NCBI GenBank assembly: GCA_019009955.1
Contig: CM032230.1
Location: forward strand, 102,724,001 to 102,788,000
Direction of reading: 5' to 3'
DNA: 64,000 nucleotides
Origin: Riptortus pedestris
Taxonomy: Eukaryota > Arthropoda > Insecta > Hemiptera > Alydidae
In this document: piece after piece, positions 35,431-45,985 of the stretch
Numbering within the stretch: the first letter of the stretch is position 1
Layout of the letters: every line of letters begins with the position of its first letter
Made by a program: the position numbers and the translations under genes
Notes under the pieces: generated by a model
The model's input: only the letters and a program-made list of their open reading frames with translations
Database searches by the model: none
Told to the model about the DNA's origin: nothing

Positions 35431-37684
35431 AAAATTAGGAACGACAGAAAAATGTCCACTCTTTCCCACAGTTTTTATTCTATATTTAGATCCTTTTAGC
35501 GACGCGGGTCGCTATCTTCAGAGAATATTATATAGTATATACTAGATTTTCCAACAACTTATGTACAACTATTAAAAGTTTTGAACCTAATCCATGTAAA
35601 ATCCTACTATCTAACTTCTTTTAATTCCTGGTGATAGATTGAGACGTAATCGCTGATTAAAAAAACCAAAACATATTCTATGTAAAATTTAGAAATATAA
35701 AGAGAAAAAATGCAATTAAAAGTAATTTCCATACTAATTTTACAAAACCAACAAAAGAGAGAGAAAATGGTTCATTCTACAGAGATAATAATAGTAATAA
35801 TAAACTTAAGAAAGAGAGAAATTTAGAGAGAGAGAGAGAGTATATATATTATAATAAATTAAAGTATTATATCTGGATGGAAGAAAAATCCAATCCAAAT
35901 CAAAACGCCAGGAAAAAAACAAAACATGAAAGTTGGTTGGATTAATATGCATCCACCTTTTTAGACTTGAAGGTCTTGAAAGTAGGGGTCACATTGAGTG
36001 GAGCTTGGCTAGGATTCGCAACGATATCATGCTTACCATTTTAAAATTGAAAATGTCACTATAAATAAAAATTGATTAAATTAGCAAAGATTAAATAACG
36101 AGTATTAAGGGCATTACCTAATTTTATTCCAAGACAATAACAAAAAAAAAATCTAATCGTCGAACATCCTTTCCATCATGCAATAAAATGATCAATATAA
36201 TTGAGAAAGTTAATGATGGGGGAATCAATAGTGGTACTCTTAAGCATAGATCTCAATTTTGGATTAAGGTTCCTTGAAATTGGCACATAGCATGGATTGG
36301 TGTCACTCGCAAGCATACTTATTACCACATGAGTATTTACTAGATCAAGACACCAAGACACGTTAAACGTGTACAGATATGAGAGAAAAGGAGAGTCTGT
36401 ATATAAGTTCATATACAAAACACACACACAAACTTCGGTGAGATTATGCTTCCTCATGCGTTTTATTACTGCACAGTGTGATATTATATCTATATCATTA
36501 TATTATATTATGGTATTATATCTACATGTGATATTTTATCTATATGTGTACTTACATCTATCTATATCTCGTGATATCCGTGGAACAAGTAGAAGCCATA
36601 TATTAGGAAGAGGTGGCCAAGAAGTCAAGCTTATATACAGATTAATGAGGTTTACGTCCCATTAATACACTCTGACATTATTGTACAACTCCTTCTTACT
36701 GTAAATCTATAACATTCCTAGAACTTGTTGAAATAAATAGATAAATCTGGAAAGAAAACTCCCTGGGCTAAGTGGTGCTAATATTAGGAGAAATTGATTA
36801 TAGTTCTCCAAAACATGTCATGATTTACAATGAATTATACAAGGAGCAGCTAAGAACCTTGCTTCTCGAGTATGCAAGTTTATTAAAAATATGGTTCTAA
36901 TTTGGTTTTAGTAAACCATAAATCGTCAAATTAAGTCCAAGTTGTAGGTAAACAACCCCTATCCTACAATAATGTGAAGGATAACGTGCTTTTCAAAATT
37001 CATTTTTTTTATTGTGACCTAGATTTCTTTCCAGCCAATCTCTGCGCGGTCATGAGCATGAGGAGCGTTTTCATCAAGATATCATTCTCATCACTCATAT
37101 GCTTAATCATTTTAATATTAGGCATTAAGCTGCCTCATACGTCAAGTCGTCAAGTCAAGGTCGTTGGGTATTCAAAATTTACCAGTTTTTTTGCAGGGGA
37201 GACTGGACAGAAACCATTTTTCACTTATTATATTTCTACGGCACAATATATAACCTTGCGAATTTGAGAGGTGATGTTATATCGCGTTCCATTTAACTTA
37301 TCACGGGGTTAGAGTAATTGCTCCCCCCTGAACCTTATCTTGAAAACCAATTTTAAAACTATGTGTAGTCTTAGGGACTTGGAAGAAATTAAGGCTGAGA
37401 CCGGAAAGGAACGCAAGGTATTCAGGCCATCCTCACAATGGCCCCATTGTACTCTGCCCTGCACCAAGGAGAAACTCTTGTTTTCAAAAATGGCCTGAAA
37501 TTTCCTTTTATACAGGCATCGGAGATGACTTGAATATATATTGTGATTATTGGAAAATATAACGCTTATTAAATCAATAGAGCTCCTTGTTGTACCGGAA
37601 AACTCCTCACCATATATAGGCCAGTTATAAAAGAAAAGGGATTTCTTAGGGCCATATCAAAATGAACGTCACGTCATGGCCTTT

Positions 37685-37717
<33 letters not shown>

Positions 37718-38207
37718 AATTCGTCAAAAATATCAACAATAGTAAATACGTTTCAATTAATACTCACCAATAGCAAAACACAAATGAAAAGTAGATATAT
37801 TTACGCCTACGTTACACTCATATTTAAATAAATCAGTGTGTATTTTTGGGATCAAAAGATATAGATCCTTAAATAGTCGATTATAGGAGTTGATAATTTA
37901 ACCACACGGGCTTCAAGTGCTATTACTATTCGAATTATATTTCACTATTATGACTTAATATTTTACCACCAATAATGGTTAAAACTGAAAACCTTTGGCC
38001 CAAAAGCCAAGGCCTACCACTCGGATGTGGTGTGAGTCTACTGTTCCTTCATTAACCCATTCCTTGACATGTTGCGCTTGTGGTACAGTGGAAATACATA
38101 TTTTCATTCAAGTAGTAATCTTGAATCAAGTAGCTACTGAATTCCTTCTTCTTTTAATAAGCTTAAACATTCGCGGCAAGAGAGATTAAATATCAACTAA
38201 ACTATAG
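35431..38207. other. 2.8 kb without recognisable gene
   Basis: AT-rich with GA and TATC low-complexity stretches (35824-35840, 36480-36560) and a poly(A) of 30 at 37687-37716. Open frames at 36.2-37.3 kb show no domains. Confidence 0.45.
37687..37716 (+). repeat. Poly(A) tract, 30 bp
   Basis: Uninterrupted A run. It could be the tail of a retroposed sequence, but no body was recognised upstream. Confidence 0.9.
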
Positions 38208-38820
38208 CAAAAAAAGTCCGTCACGCAGGGGCTGCTTTAACTAAGCAGATTTCCCCCATGCGTCTCGTATTTGCATTTACCTCAAAACTTAAAGGTTCAA
38301 TGAGAACAATATTTTGTATTTAGGTTTCAAATAATGTGTTTCATAATATAACAGTTAATTGTTAATATGACATGAGTAGGAGTGGGGGTTTACTGAAGGC
38401 CGAAAACTAAAAAATGCAAATATCTCGATTAATAATGAAGATAGTAAAAACACGTAAATAAAAACATTTATAGGCAATTAAATTTACAATAGCATTGGTT
38501 CAATACAGTTTTGCGATCCGAGGAACGTTTAATATCAGAGATATGTCGAATTTTCAAAATTCTCTCCCTCTAACCCCCCCCCCCTCCACTGGACCGATTT
38601 TATCTGTTAACGAACTTGGTCTTTCTTTTTACATAAAACGATTATATATCGACTTTGGTAACGATCGATTAAAAATTGCGACTACTAGAGCTGTAACAGA
38701 CAAATATATATATACAATTTTGAACGGACCTCATTTTCGTCATCTACTTCGTAGAATCGATGGACAATTGAAGAAAATTTTCGAAAATCTCGTCATGAGT
38801 ACAACCTCAATAGCTGCTAA
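38208..38820 (-). mobile_element. AT-core element, full length (subfamily A)
   Basis: Left end AAAAAAAGTCCGTCACGCAG with stem-loop and AAGCAGATTTCCC. The subfamily A half has GACATGAGTAGGAGTGGGGG and TTACTGAAGGCCGAAAAC. The C run is at 38576-38585 and a short (TA)n at 38703-38713, followed by GAACGGACCTCATTTTCGTC. The right terminus has collapsed to AATAGCTGCTAA, so the end hairpin is deleted between its two arms. Confidence 0.85.
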
Positions 38821-38829
38821 TAAGAGTAA

Positions 38830-39071
38830 TAGTCCGTCATGCAGGGGCTGCGTAAGCTAAGCAGATTTCCCAAGTACGGGTATAACACTTGTAACCCCCA
38901 TTCCTACTCATGTTATATTAACAATAAGCTGTTATATTATGAAGCACTGTATTTGAAACCTAAATACCAAAGATTGTTCTTATTGAACTTTTAAATTTTA
39001 TGATAAATGCAAATACGTGACGCCCGTGAGAAATCTGCTTAGTTTTCGAAGCCCATGCGTGACGGAATTTT
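38830..39071. mobile_element. AT-core derivative with two 3' ends
   Basis: Left end AGTCCGTCATGCAGGGGCTG then AAGCTAAGCAGATTTCCC. Right end GAGAAATCTGCTTAG then CCCATGCGTGACGG. Between them is one plus-strand subfamily A 3' half (CATTCCTACTCATGTTATAT). The ends form a roughly 40-bp TIR made from two 3' termini, a mirror image of the element at 24322-24800. It starts 10 bp after the preceding copy. Confidence 0.75.
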
Positions 39072-41371
39072 TGACTAGCAGGACTTCTTCCTATTATTCT
39101 GCTCCTTATAAAAGCGCCTCATCATCCTTAATATTATTTTTATAGGGACATAACACCGTTTTATCATCAGTGCCCCGTTCAAAATAATAAAACCATGGCA
39201 GTTGTTGATGTTCCCACGCCTTAACCCACACACATCTGCGCCTCCAACACACACGTGCGCAAGCACTCACGCATGTATGTATTTTAAAATGTGAAAGCAT
39301 GGTGATTTTGTGATTTAGGAGCTTCGTAATAAAAACATTCTTCCTGGTATTTAGGTTTAAAGGACGAATTCGCTAAAAATATATGTTTACAATTTTCTTT
39401 ATATATTGATGCTACAAATGTGATCTAAAAGTCATATAGAAAAATAAAAAATAAAACATTAGGTCTAATAGTTAATAAAACTTTAAAATTATATTATACG
39501 TTAAGAGCTGGTAGTAGGTATATATTTTTACGTCCTTTACAGTGTTTTGGGCTTTTTATTTTTAAGTTAAAAGGATGATTTTTCTGATTTTCCCAAAATC
39601 AAATTTCCACCTAATTCATGGTCTACTTAGAAATAATTATTTTAAAACATTATGTCTAGTAGATGACAAAGATGAGGTAGAATGGAGACTTGCCTCATTG
39701 CTGTTTATCTTTTAGGGCTTTACAAAGCATTTTACGAAAGTCTCGAGATGATTGCAACCTCAATAGCTGATTTCCTGTAACGGAGATTCTCAGTCACAAA
39801 TAAATTTAACCATTAGGTACACGAAATATCAAGTTTGGTAATAGAGCAGGTGATCTTCCTTACTCTAGCACTCGTTGAAACTATTAACTATCTTTTTAAA
39901 AGGATTTGATATGTTTTTTCTCCTATTGTGCATTTTGAGGTTCAGAGATTTAACCCCTGATAGCCTATTTTCTTTTGAGGGTAAATAATCCATAATCCAC
40001 CCGTAGTTTGTCTAGTTTGAACCTACTACTTCAGTGGTTTCAAACGTGACGCACTGATATATTGAGAGTAAAACGTTCCAACTTATAAACTAGACTAGTC
40101 TTGACTAGTCTTTTATCCAACACATGCTCAAGTAATATCAAACGAAACTTGTAAGAGCAACTGGCATTTTGTTCGCTTTGACTTTATATGTTTTCTTAAT
40201 TTGAGAAGACCGATAGACCAGCTTGTCTGTATAATATTATTGAGGGTTGAAAAAAGTTATTATTGATCATATTATTGATGCGCAGGCGACGTATTTTTTG
40301 AGTTGGAATATACATATTCAAGTTATTTCTTTATAAAGAGTTCGTTAAGGAGTAGGTTGCATGTATTATTTCATGTAATGCTTTAAAAATTATGTAAATA
40401 ATCCAAGATGTTTAGACATATTACAGAAGTGTTGTTTTATAAGATTTGAGATGTGATCAGATTGCTATAATTTCACTGTTCCATTTGGTACCTAAAATCG
40501 AAGATTTACTCATTTCATGTTGATGTCCGTCCATATTTTAGAAGCTATTATGGTATATCTATGAGGTAACAGAATTCTTTCAGAGATTTTTTTTTCTATT
40601 TTTTGTGGAATGTAACCTTAAGCAAAGCATTGTTTACTTGAAAAATAGACTATATTTGCTACAATTAAGGCGGCAGTAAGAATTTAGAAAGCTTCTATCA
40701 TTGACGTAACAAACGACTCATCTTGAAGCTCCCAATGTTTATCATACCAACCTGATGTATAACCTATATGGAGATTGTAAAAGTCAGATCTGGAGTGCGT
40801 TTCGTCACTATATCACAGTGATGACCTTGCATCAGGAGATTGAGTACAGTAAATAAATGTCATATATATTCCACTGGAAAATATTAACTTATTTTAGAGG
40901 AGAAAATAAGTAACTCAACATTGACCAATTGCATAAAAGAGCACAACATACATAAATAATTGCCTGGTTTCGACTATAAATGACTGACTACATCTGAGTA
41001 ATTATGCACATAAATAAAAGTTGTTTTATTTGTAACGTATACTTATTAGATACAAATTCAGTTCTTCAGTTTCACTACCAAATAGCTTAATTGAGAAATA
41101 CATTTAGTTGTATAAATGAATATTAAACCCACATCCATTCCCTGATTCTTTAGGACTTCATAAACTCACTGAAGGAATAAAATGATATTAAACTCAATAG
41201 CTGCAGGTCTTTAGAGGAAATTATGTAGTAAAAAGATAATAGATCTAAAATGAGTTTTATATATCAACTCAACCTTACATTTTCCCAAGGGCTGGTATCT
41301 TTAAGTTATATTTACACTATAAATATTATTTAAACATTTTAAACTTTCAACAAATTTTCATTCTGCTTATT
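39072..41371. other. No gene; one AT-core scrap
   Basis: AT-rich. The interval 39716-39790 has AAAGTCTCGAGATGATTGC and CAACCTCAATAGCTGATTTC, a minus-strand AT-core 5' fragment. A duplicated GACTAGTCTT lies near 40095-40114. Confidence 0.45.
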
Positions 41372-41406
41372 TAGTAGATTTCCCTCAAAGGGAATCAGCT
41401 ATTGAG

Positions 41407-41545
41407 GTCATACTCAAGATCCATTTTTGAGGTGCTGGATGGTGAAGGAATTATTATCTCAGGTAAGAAAAAACGCCTCGTTCCTTCACTATTCTTCCGA
41501 ATAGTGAAGGAAAGAGGGGTTTTTTCTTACCTGTCATACTCAAGA
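41407..41545. repeat. Hairpin insertion flanked by 13-bp direct repeat
   Basis: GTCATACTCAAGA occurs at 41407-41419 and 41533-41545. Between them is a 40-nt single-copy leader (41420-41459) and a hairpin with 34-bp arms (41460-41493 and 41500-41533, two mismatches, 6-nt loop). The second direct repeat shares its first G with the hairpin's last base. Other copies of the host element have no insert here. Confidence 0.85.
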
Positions 41546-41865
41546 CGTGATTTTCGAAAAATTTCTCAAAATGTCCATCGATCCTACCTAGGAAATGGCG
41601 AAAATAAGGTTCATTCAAAATTGTGTGTTTGTGAGAGAGAGTATATATATATATATATATATATATAAGTCCGTTAACTATCTATATATAGTTTTTTGTT
41701 CGTTAATGGCTAAAATCGCACCAGGGGAGGGAGGGTTAGTTCGGGGAAAATTTTGAAAATTCGAAATTTTTCCGTTACTATACGTCGGATCGAAAAAAGT
41801 GTATAGAACTAATCTTATTGCAAAGTTAATTGTCTATAAATGTAGTTAAATGCATATTTTCTGTT

Positions 41866-42090
41866 TATTTTATTTCATGAGCTCCGCAACTAGGCGATGT
41901 CGGTCAGTATCATTTAATTTCAGTTCTCTAAATCGATATTTTAAAATAAAGAAAAAAATGTTTTCCAAATTATTAAAACATAGTATAAAATATAACGAAA
42001 TAAAATTAAGCGCTAAAATAAAACAATTAGAAACTATAAATTTTGGGATAAATCCTGGAATGAGGATGATGCTTCCAGAAGGCACAAGTT
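41866..42090 (+). repeat. Interspersed repeat R3, copy 1
   Basis: Shares GAGCTCCGCAACTAGGCGATG, GTCAGTATCATTTAATTTCA and the ending AATCCTGGAATGAGGATGATG with 51781-52020, same orientation. The open frame across it is not conserved between the copies. Confidence 0.75.
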
Positions 42091-42504
42091 TAAAAATGTA
42101 TTATACACTATTGTTCACAAAAGCGAATTATTAACATTATTTGAGGTATAAAACGTAGAGAATTGAGTGAGGTAGGTGTGGTTTGTTGTAAATGTCAGTT
42201 GTCTTCAAGTGATTTAAGAGTGTTTTATATGTGAGCTACCATCTGTTAATAGTTCGTACAAGTCGTTCGGTAAGTTCAGATGTTCACGTTTTCTGCAGTC
42301 AGTCTAATATTAATATGGTTAATATTATCCAAGACATTCGGACTTTGTAGTTTTCAGCCAGTAAAACCCCATTCCTACTCATGTCCTAATAACAATAAGC
42401 TGTTATAACATAAACCTCTTCATTATAAGCTTAAATACCAAATATTGTTTCTATTGGACCTTTAATGTGCCAGATACATGGAAATTCGTTGTCTCGAAAA
42501 CCTT

Positions 42505-42893
42505 TATTTGATCTACACCGTACTCGATATTTAACCGTTTTATTCAACATTAAAGATCATATTTGTGGTTGACTGAAATCGGACCAGGAATAGGGGGGGG
42601 GAGGTTTAGAGAGGGAGGGAAATTTGAAAATTCAAAATATCTCCTTTATTATGAGTCTGGTCGTAAAATGTTTTAAAATTAATTAAATAATTAAACATTG
42701 AAGCTCTACAATGTTTGCTCTGTAAAGTTTTTGTAACTGAAGTACTAACCATGTTATTCGTACTTTCTTGTTTTCAGTTACACCTCCTCCTTCGACTCAT
42801 TGTTTTTTTTCTTAAAAATAGAGAATATGTGGTTAGGTGTGTGTCAAACCAGCAAGTGGAAAATCAGCTCAGTGTACGCAGCGTGGCGGTTTT
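42505..42893 (+). mobile_element. AT-core element, 3' two-thirds, decayed
   Basis: Starts CGTACTCGATATTTAACCG, then a G run at 42592-42600 and AAAATATCTCCTTTATTATG. It ends with AAAATCAGCTCAGTGTACGC and a damaged stem-loop directly before the next copy (tandem, same strand). Confidence 0.7.
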
Positions 42894-42894
42894 T

Positions 42895-43002
42895 TAGGAA
42901 AATCAGCTATTGAGGTTGTACTCATGACGGAATTTTCGAATTTTTTCTTCAAATGTCCATAGATCCTACCTAGTAGATGTCGAAAATGAGGTCCGTTCAA
43001 AA

Positions 43003-43070
<68 letters not shown>

Positions 43071-43500
43071 CTGTTACCGCTCTAGCGGTCGCAATTTTTG
43101 TTTGATCGTTACCAAACTCGATATTTAGTCCTTCTATGTAAAAAGAAAGATCAAGTTCGTTAACGGCTGAAATCGGACCAGTGGGAGGGGGGGGGGTTAG
43201 AGGGGAGGATTTTCGAAAATTCGAAATATCTCCGTTACTATACGTCGGATCGAAAAATTGTACAGAATCAATCTTATTGCAAATTAAATTTACTATAAAT
43301 ATTGATATATGCATTTATTCTCTATCTTGAATATTAACCGAGATATTTGCATTTTTATTAAATCTGGTCGGCTAACGCATGGGTGACTCCCGCCAAAAGC
43401 TAGCTTGGCCGTATCCTTAACTGCTCGACTCTCGTGTAATTTCGCTATTGTAAAACTTGGGAAATCTGCTTAGTTTACGCAGCCCCTGCGTGACGGACTT
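42895..43500 (+). mobile_element. AT-core element, full length (subfamily B)
   Basis: A reference-quality copy: AGCTATTGAGGTTGTACTCA, GACGGAATTTTCG and a long (TA)n at 43005-43066. Then CTAGCGGTCGCAATTTTTG, a G run of ten and AAATATCTCCGTTACTATAC. The subfamily B half (GTGACTCCCGCCAAAAGC) is followed by GGGAAATCTGCTTAG and ACGCAGCCCCTGCGTGACGG. The first arm of the terminal hairpin is degraded. Confidence 0.85.
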
Positions 43501-44199
43501 CCTTTTATTTTAAACTTACTTATGACATAGAATATTACTCGACTACATGGATTCGTTTATTAAACGTGGTCACAATACTTCGTAAATTATATGCATACGA
43601 AAACAATTTCACTAGTTTCATACAGTTACTGATTTCTCTTTTTAAATTAAATTCCTAGTTTTAAGACAAGGGCAAATTAATAAATATAAATTAATTTATT
43701 ATATGCCTACCAAATACTTAGTTTCGATGAACCTATCCTGAAAACAATGTTGTTGGTACTTGATAATTCCTTGGCAGAGCCTTGACCTGAGACGTATTAT
43801 GCAGTGGCATTCCAGTGAAGTGCAGTTGTTTAGTTGAGGTGGCTGCCGAGAGAGCGAAGCACTGGATAAGACCTTCACCATCACTCCACTCCTTTGCCAA
43901 TCTCTTCCATGTTGTTCCTAGGATCAAGTAGAAATGGTTGGGAGGTTTTGTTGAATCTCGGATACGGCCTAATATAGAAAGAATCTCATCCTAGTTTCAG
44001 AACCTGCCACGTATAATAGACCTCTAATTGAGGATCTGCTTAAATTAAGCACGTTTCCAATCTAGAATGAGACAAAGTGACATCTCGTATATACCCCTTG
44101 TAACACAACTACTTATGTTGAGACAGAACTACTTATGTTGGGCACGAGGTATTTATTTAGTGATAAAAAATGGTTTCTCTGGACCAATAACTAAAGAAT
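43501..44199. other. GC-richer patch, no assigned gene
   Basis: Minus-strand frames at 43699-43927 (for example MILGTTWKRLAKEWSDGEGL) lie in more balanced DNA. They may be remnants of a retroelement ORF. Two frames are open and neither matches a domain I can name. Confidence 0.3.
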
Positions 44200-44335
44200 A
44201 TTATTATTATTTATTAATGTCCACATTTTGCTTCTATGGCTAATTGTGACGGGTTATCTATAGGTCACCATGCTTTTCTAGCCAGGGTGGACTAAGGATC
44301 TTATTTAATTAGTTCGTCAATAAATAAATTCCTAT
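44200..44335 (-). mobile_element. tRNA-derived SINE, 3' part
   Basis: Minus strand shares CACCCTGGCTAG, ATAACCC and the AATAATAATAAT tail with the full SINE copies at 55701 and 59436. The tRNA-like head is absent (5' truncated). Confidence 0.8.
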
Positions 44336-44420
44336 TGCTCAGTGAGAATAGAACACACTAGGTTTACCAAAAACCTAGAGTCTAGAGTTTTCTACCCATA
44401 TTTGTTTCATTTATTTATTG

Positions 44421-44421
<1 letters not shown>

Positions 44422-44492
<71 letters not shown>
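44422..44492. repeat. (TA)n microsatellite, about 70 bp
   Basis: A long pure TA array not surrounded by AT-core sequence, so it arose separately or outlived its parent element. Confidence 0.95.
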
Positions 44493-44496
<4 letters not shown>

Positions 44497-44779
44497 TTTT
44501 TGTTTTTCCTTGAATATTAAATAAAATAGGACACACGATAAAATAAAATAAAAATTATAATATTAGAAATAAATAAAAAATATTTGCAAAACAAAAAAAA
44601 AAGAGATGGGAAGTAGCGGAGATACCACAAACTTCCTTGTATGATTTCAGCTATTGACACACATGACCTTTAGCAATCCTACAGTTAAATATTGAGTTTC
44701 TGTCAAATAAAAAGAACAGCAGCAAGTAATTTAATAGGCATATATATATATATATATATATATACACTTATTTATATAT

Positions 44780-44935
44780 ACGAGTAGTGTCAGTTGACAT
44801 TGCTGACCTGAGAGTTCTTTATAACTCATTTTCGTTATCTGCTAGGTAAGTCGGTGGAAATTTGAAGTTTTACAAAATCGAGTCATTAATCCCACCTCTA
44901 TAGTAGTAGTTCCTTCAAAGAAATTCGTTTAAACT
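44780..44935 (-). mobile_element. AT-core element, decayed 5' end
   Basis: A (TA)n at 44741-44764 precedes AACTCATTTTCGTTATCTGC, CTAGGTAAGTCGGTGGAAAT and TTCCTTCAAAGAAATTCG, a degraded terminal hairpin. Confidence 0.65.
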
Positions 44936-45858
44936 GTCCGTTGCAGACTGTGCATATGTAGCACGACAAATAAAATAGATTTAGAGTAATCGTATAGTAA
45001 ATTATAGTACTATTAAAGAAATGGAAGTATGCACGATCTGTTAAAGAATTCATGAAAAATATTTTTAATTAAAGACTAGTTTAATAATTGGATTATTACC
45101 TTATTTCAGGAATTGTTTGACTTGTGTGACAATATCTTACAAAGTTTCTTTATTAGACATAGATTCAAGTTTTAAAATTATATGAAGCCTTTTTAGATAT
45201 TGCAAATGAAAAATATTTCCCTTTACACTTTATATCCGGAAGACTTATTAGTACTTTTTAATTACTGGCCTCATTCACCGTTAAACTGGAATGGAACTTA
45301 GAATATCGACTCGAATTCGCCAACGTTAGGTAATAGTAATGTTAATCATAAGTCGCAGATATTGACTTACAGTCACAATTTCCAATTTTCATTGAGAACT
45401 TTCACAAGCGAAAGAATAAATTGAAACAATAATCATTACCTAAGTGTTTTCTGCCATATTCTTTTTATCCTCCGTTTGGTTCCTAAATATGGAAGGGTCA
45501 GTGAGATTGAAACATTTGTAACGATGACTCCCGTATGCCAATACTTGCTGAAACACCCTCTTCCAAAAGAGTTTAGAGAAGTTAGCAAAACCATATCACT
45601 CCTCCGTTCTTATATTTGTGCATCTGTTGGAAACTTTTGAAAATCTTTAAGATTTGACAATATTATCAAATCACATATACCCAAACTCACTGATCTGACT
45701 CACTATGGAACCTTCTCCAAGCCTGTCTAATGTTAAATCTCGTAATTAATATGACATCTTAAGGTTATTGCAAAAAGAAAATTGGTTTCTTTATTCAGTT
45801 TAATTAAAGGATTTCTAGAGACCAGTTCCGCATAATTCTTTACTTTTCAAACGAAATT
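44936..45858. other. No gene seen
   Basis: AT-rich; nothing recognised. Confidence 0.5.
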
Positions 45859-45985
45859 TTAGCAGACTTTCCTTAAGGGATATCAGCTCTTCTGGCGCTA
45901 GATTAATGAATGTCTGAATCTTCAAATGTCCATCAATCTTAGATAGGACATGACGAAAATTATGGCGTTCATTTTCGTAAACATA
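45859..45985 (+). mobile_element. AT-core element, 5' terminal fragment
   Basis: TAGCAGACTTTCCTTAAGGG, AAATGTCCATCAATC and GACATGACGAAAATTATGG. Confidence 0.7.

Larger units (their letters stand above)
41372..42495 (+). mobile_element. AT-core element with two nested insertions
   Basis: Terminus TAGTAGATTTCCCTCAAAGGG, 5' block split by a hairpin insertion (41420-41533), (TA)n 41641-41667, G run at 41717-41731 and AAATTTTTCCGTTACTATACG. At about 41862 a roughly 485-bp insertion (containing repeat R3) intervenes. The subfamily A half resumes near 42347 (GTTTTCAGCCAGTAAAACCC) and ends near 42495 without its stem-loop. Confidence 0.75.

Noticed and set aside
37687..37716. Tail of a retroposed mRNA
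   Set aside because: No coding or repeat body was recognised upstream and no flanking direct repeat is visible.
41850..42134. 94-codon frame in repeat R3
   Set aside because: The second R3 copy does not keep the frame, and both strands are open here.
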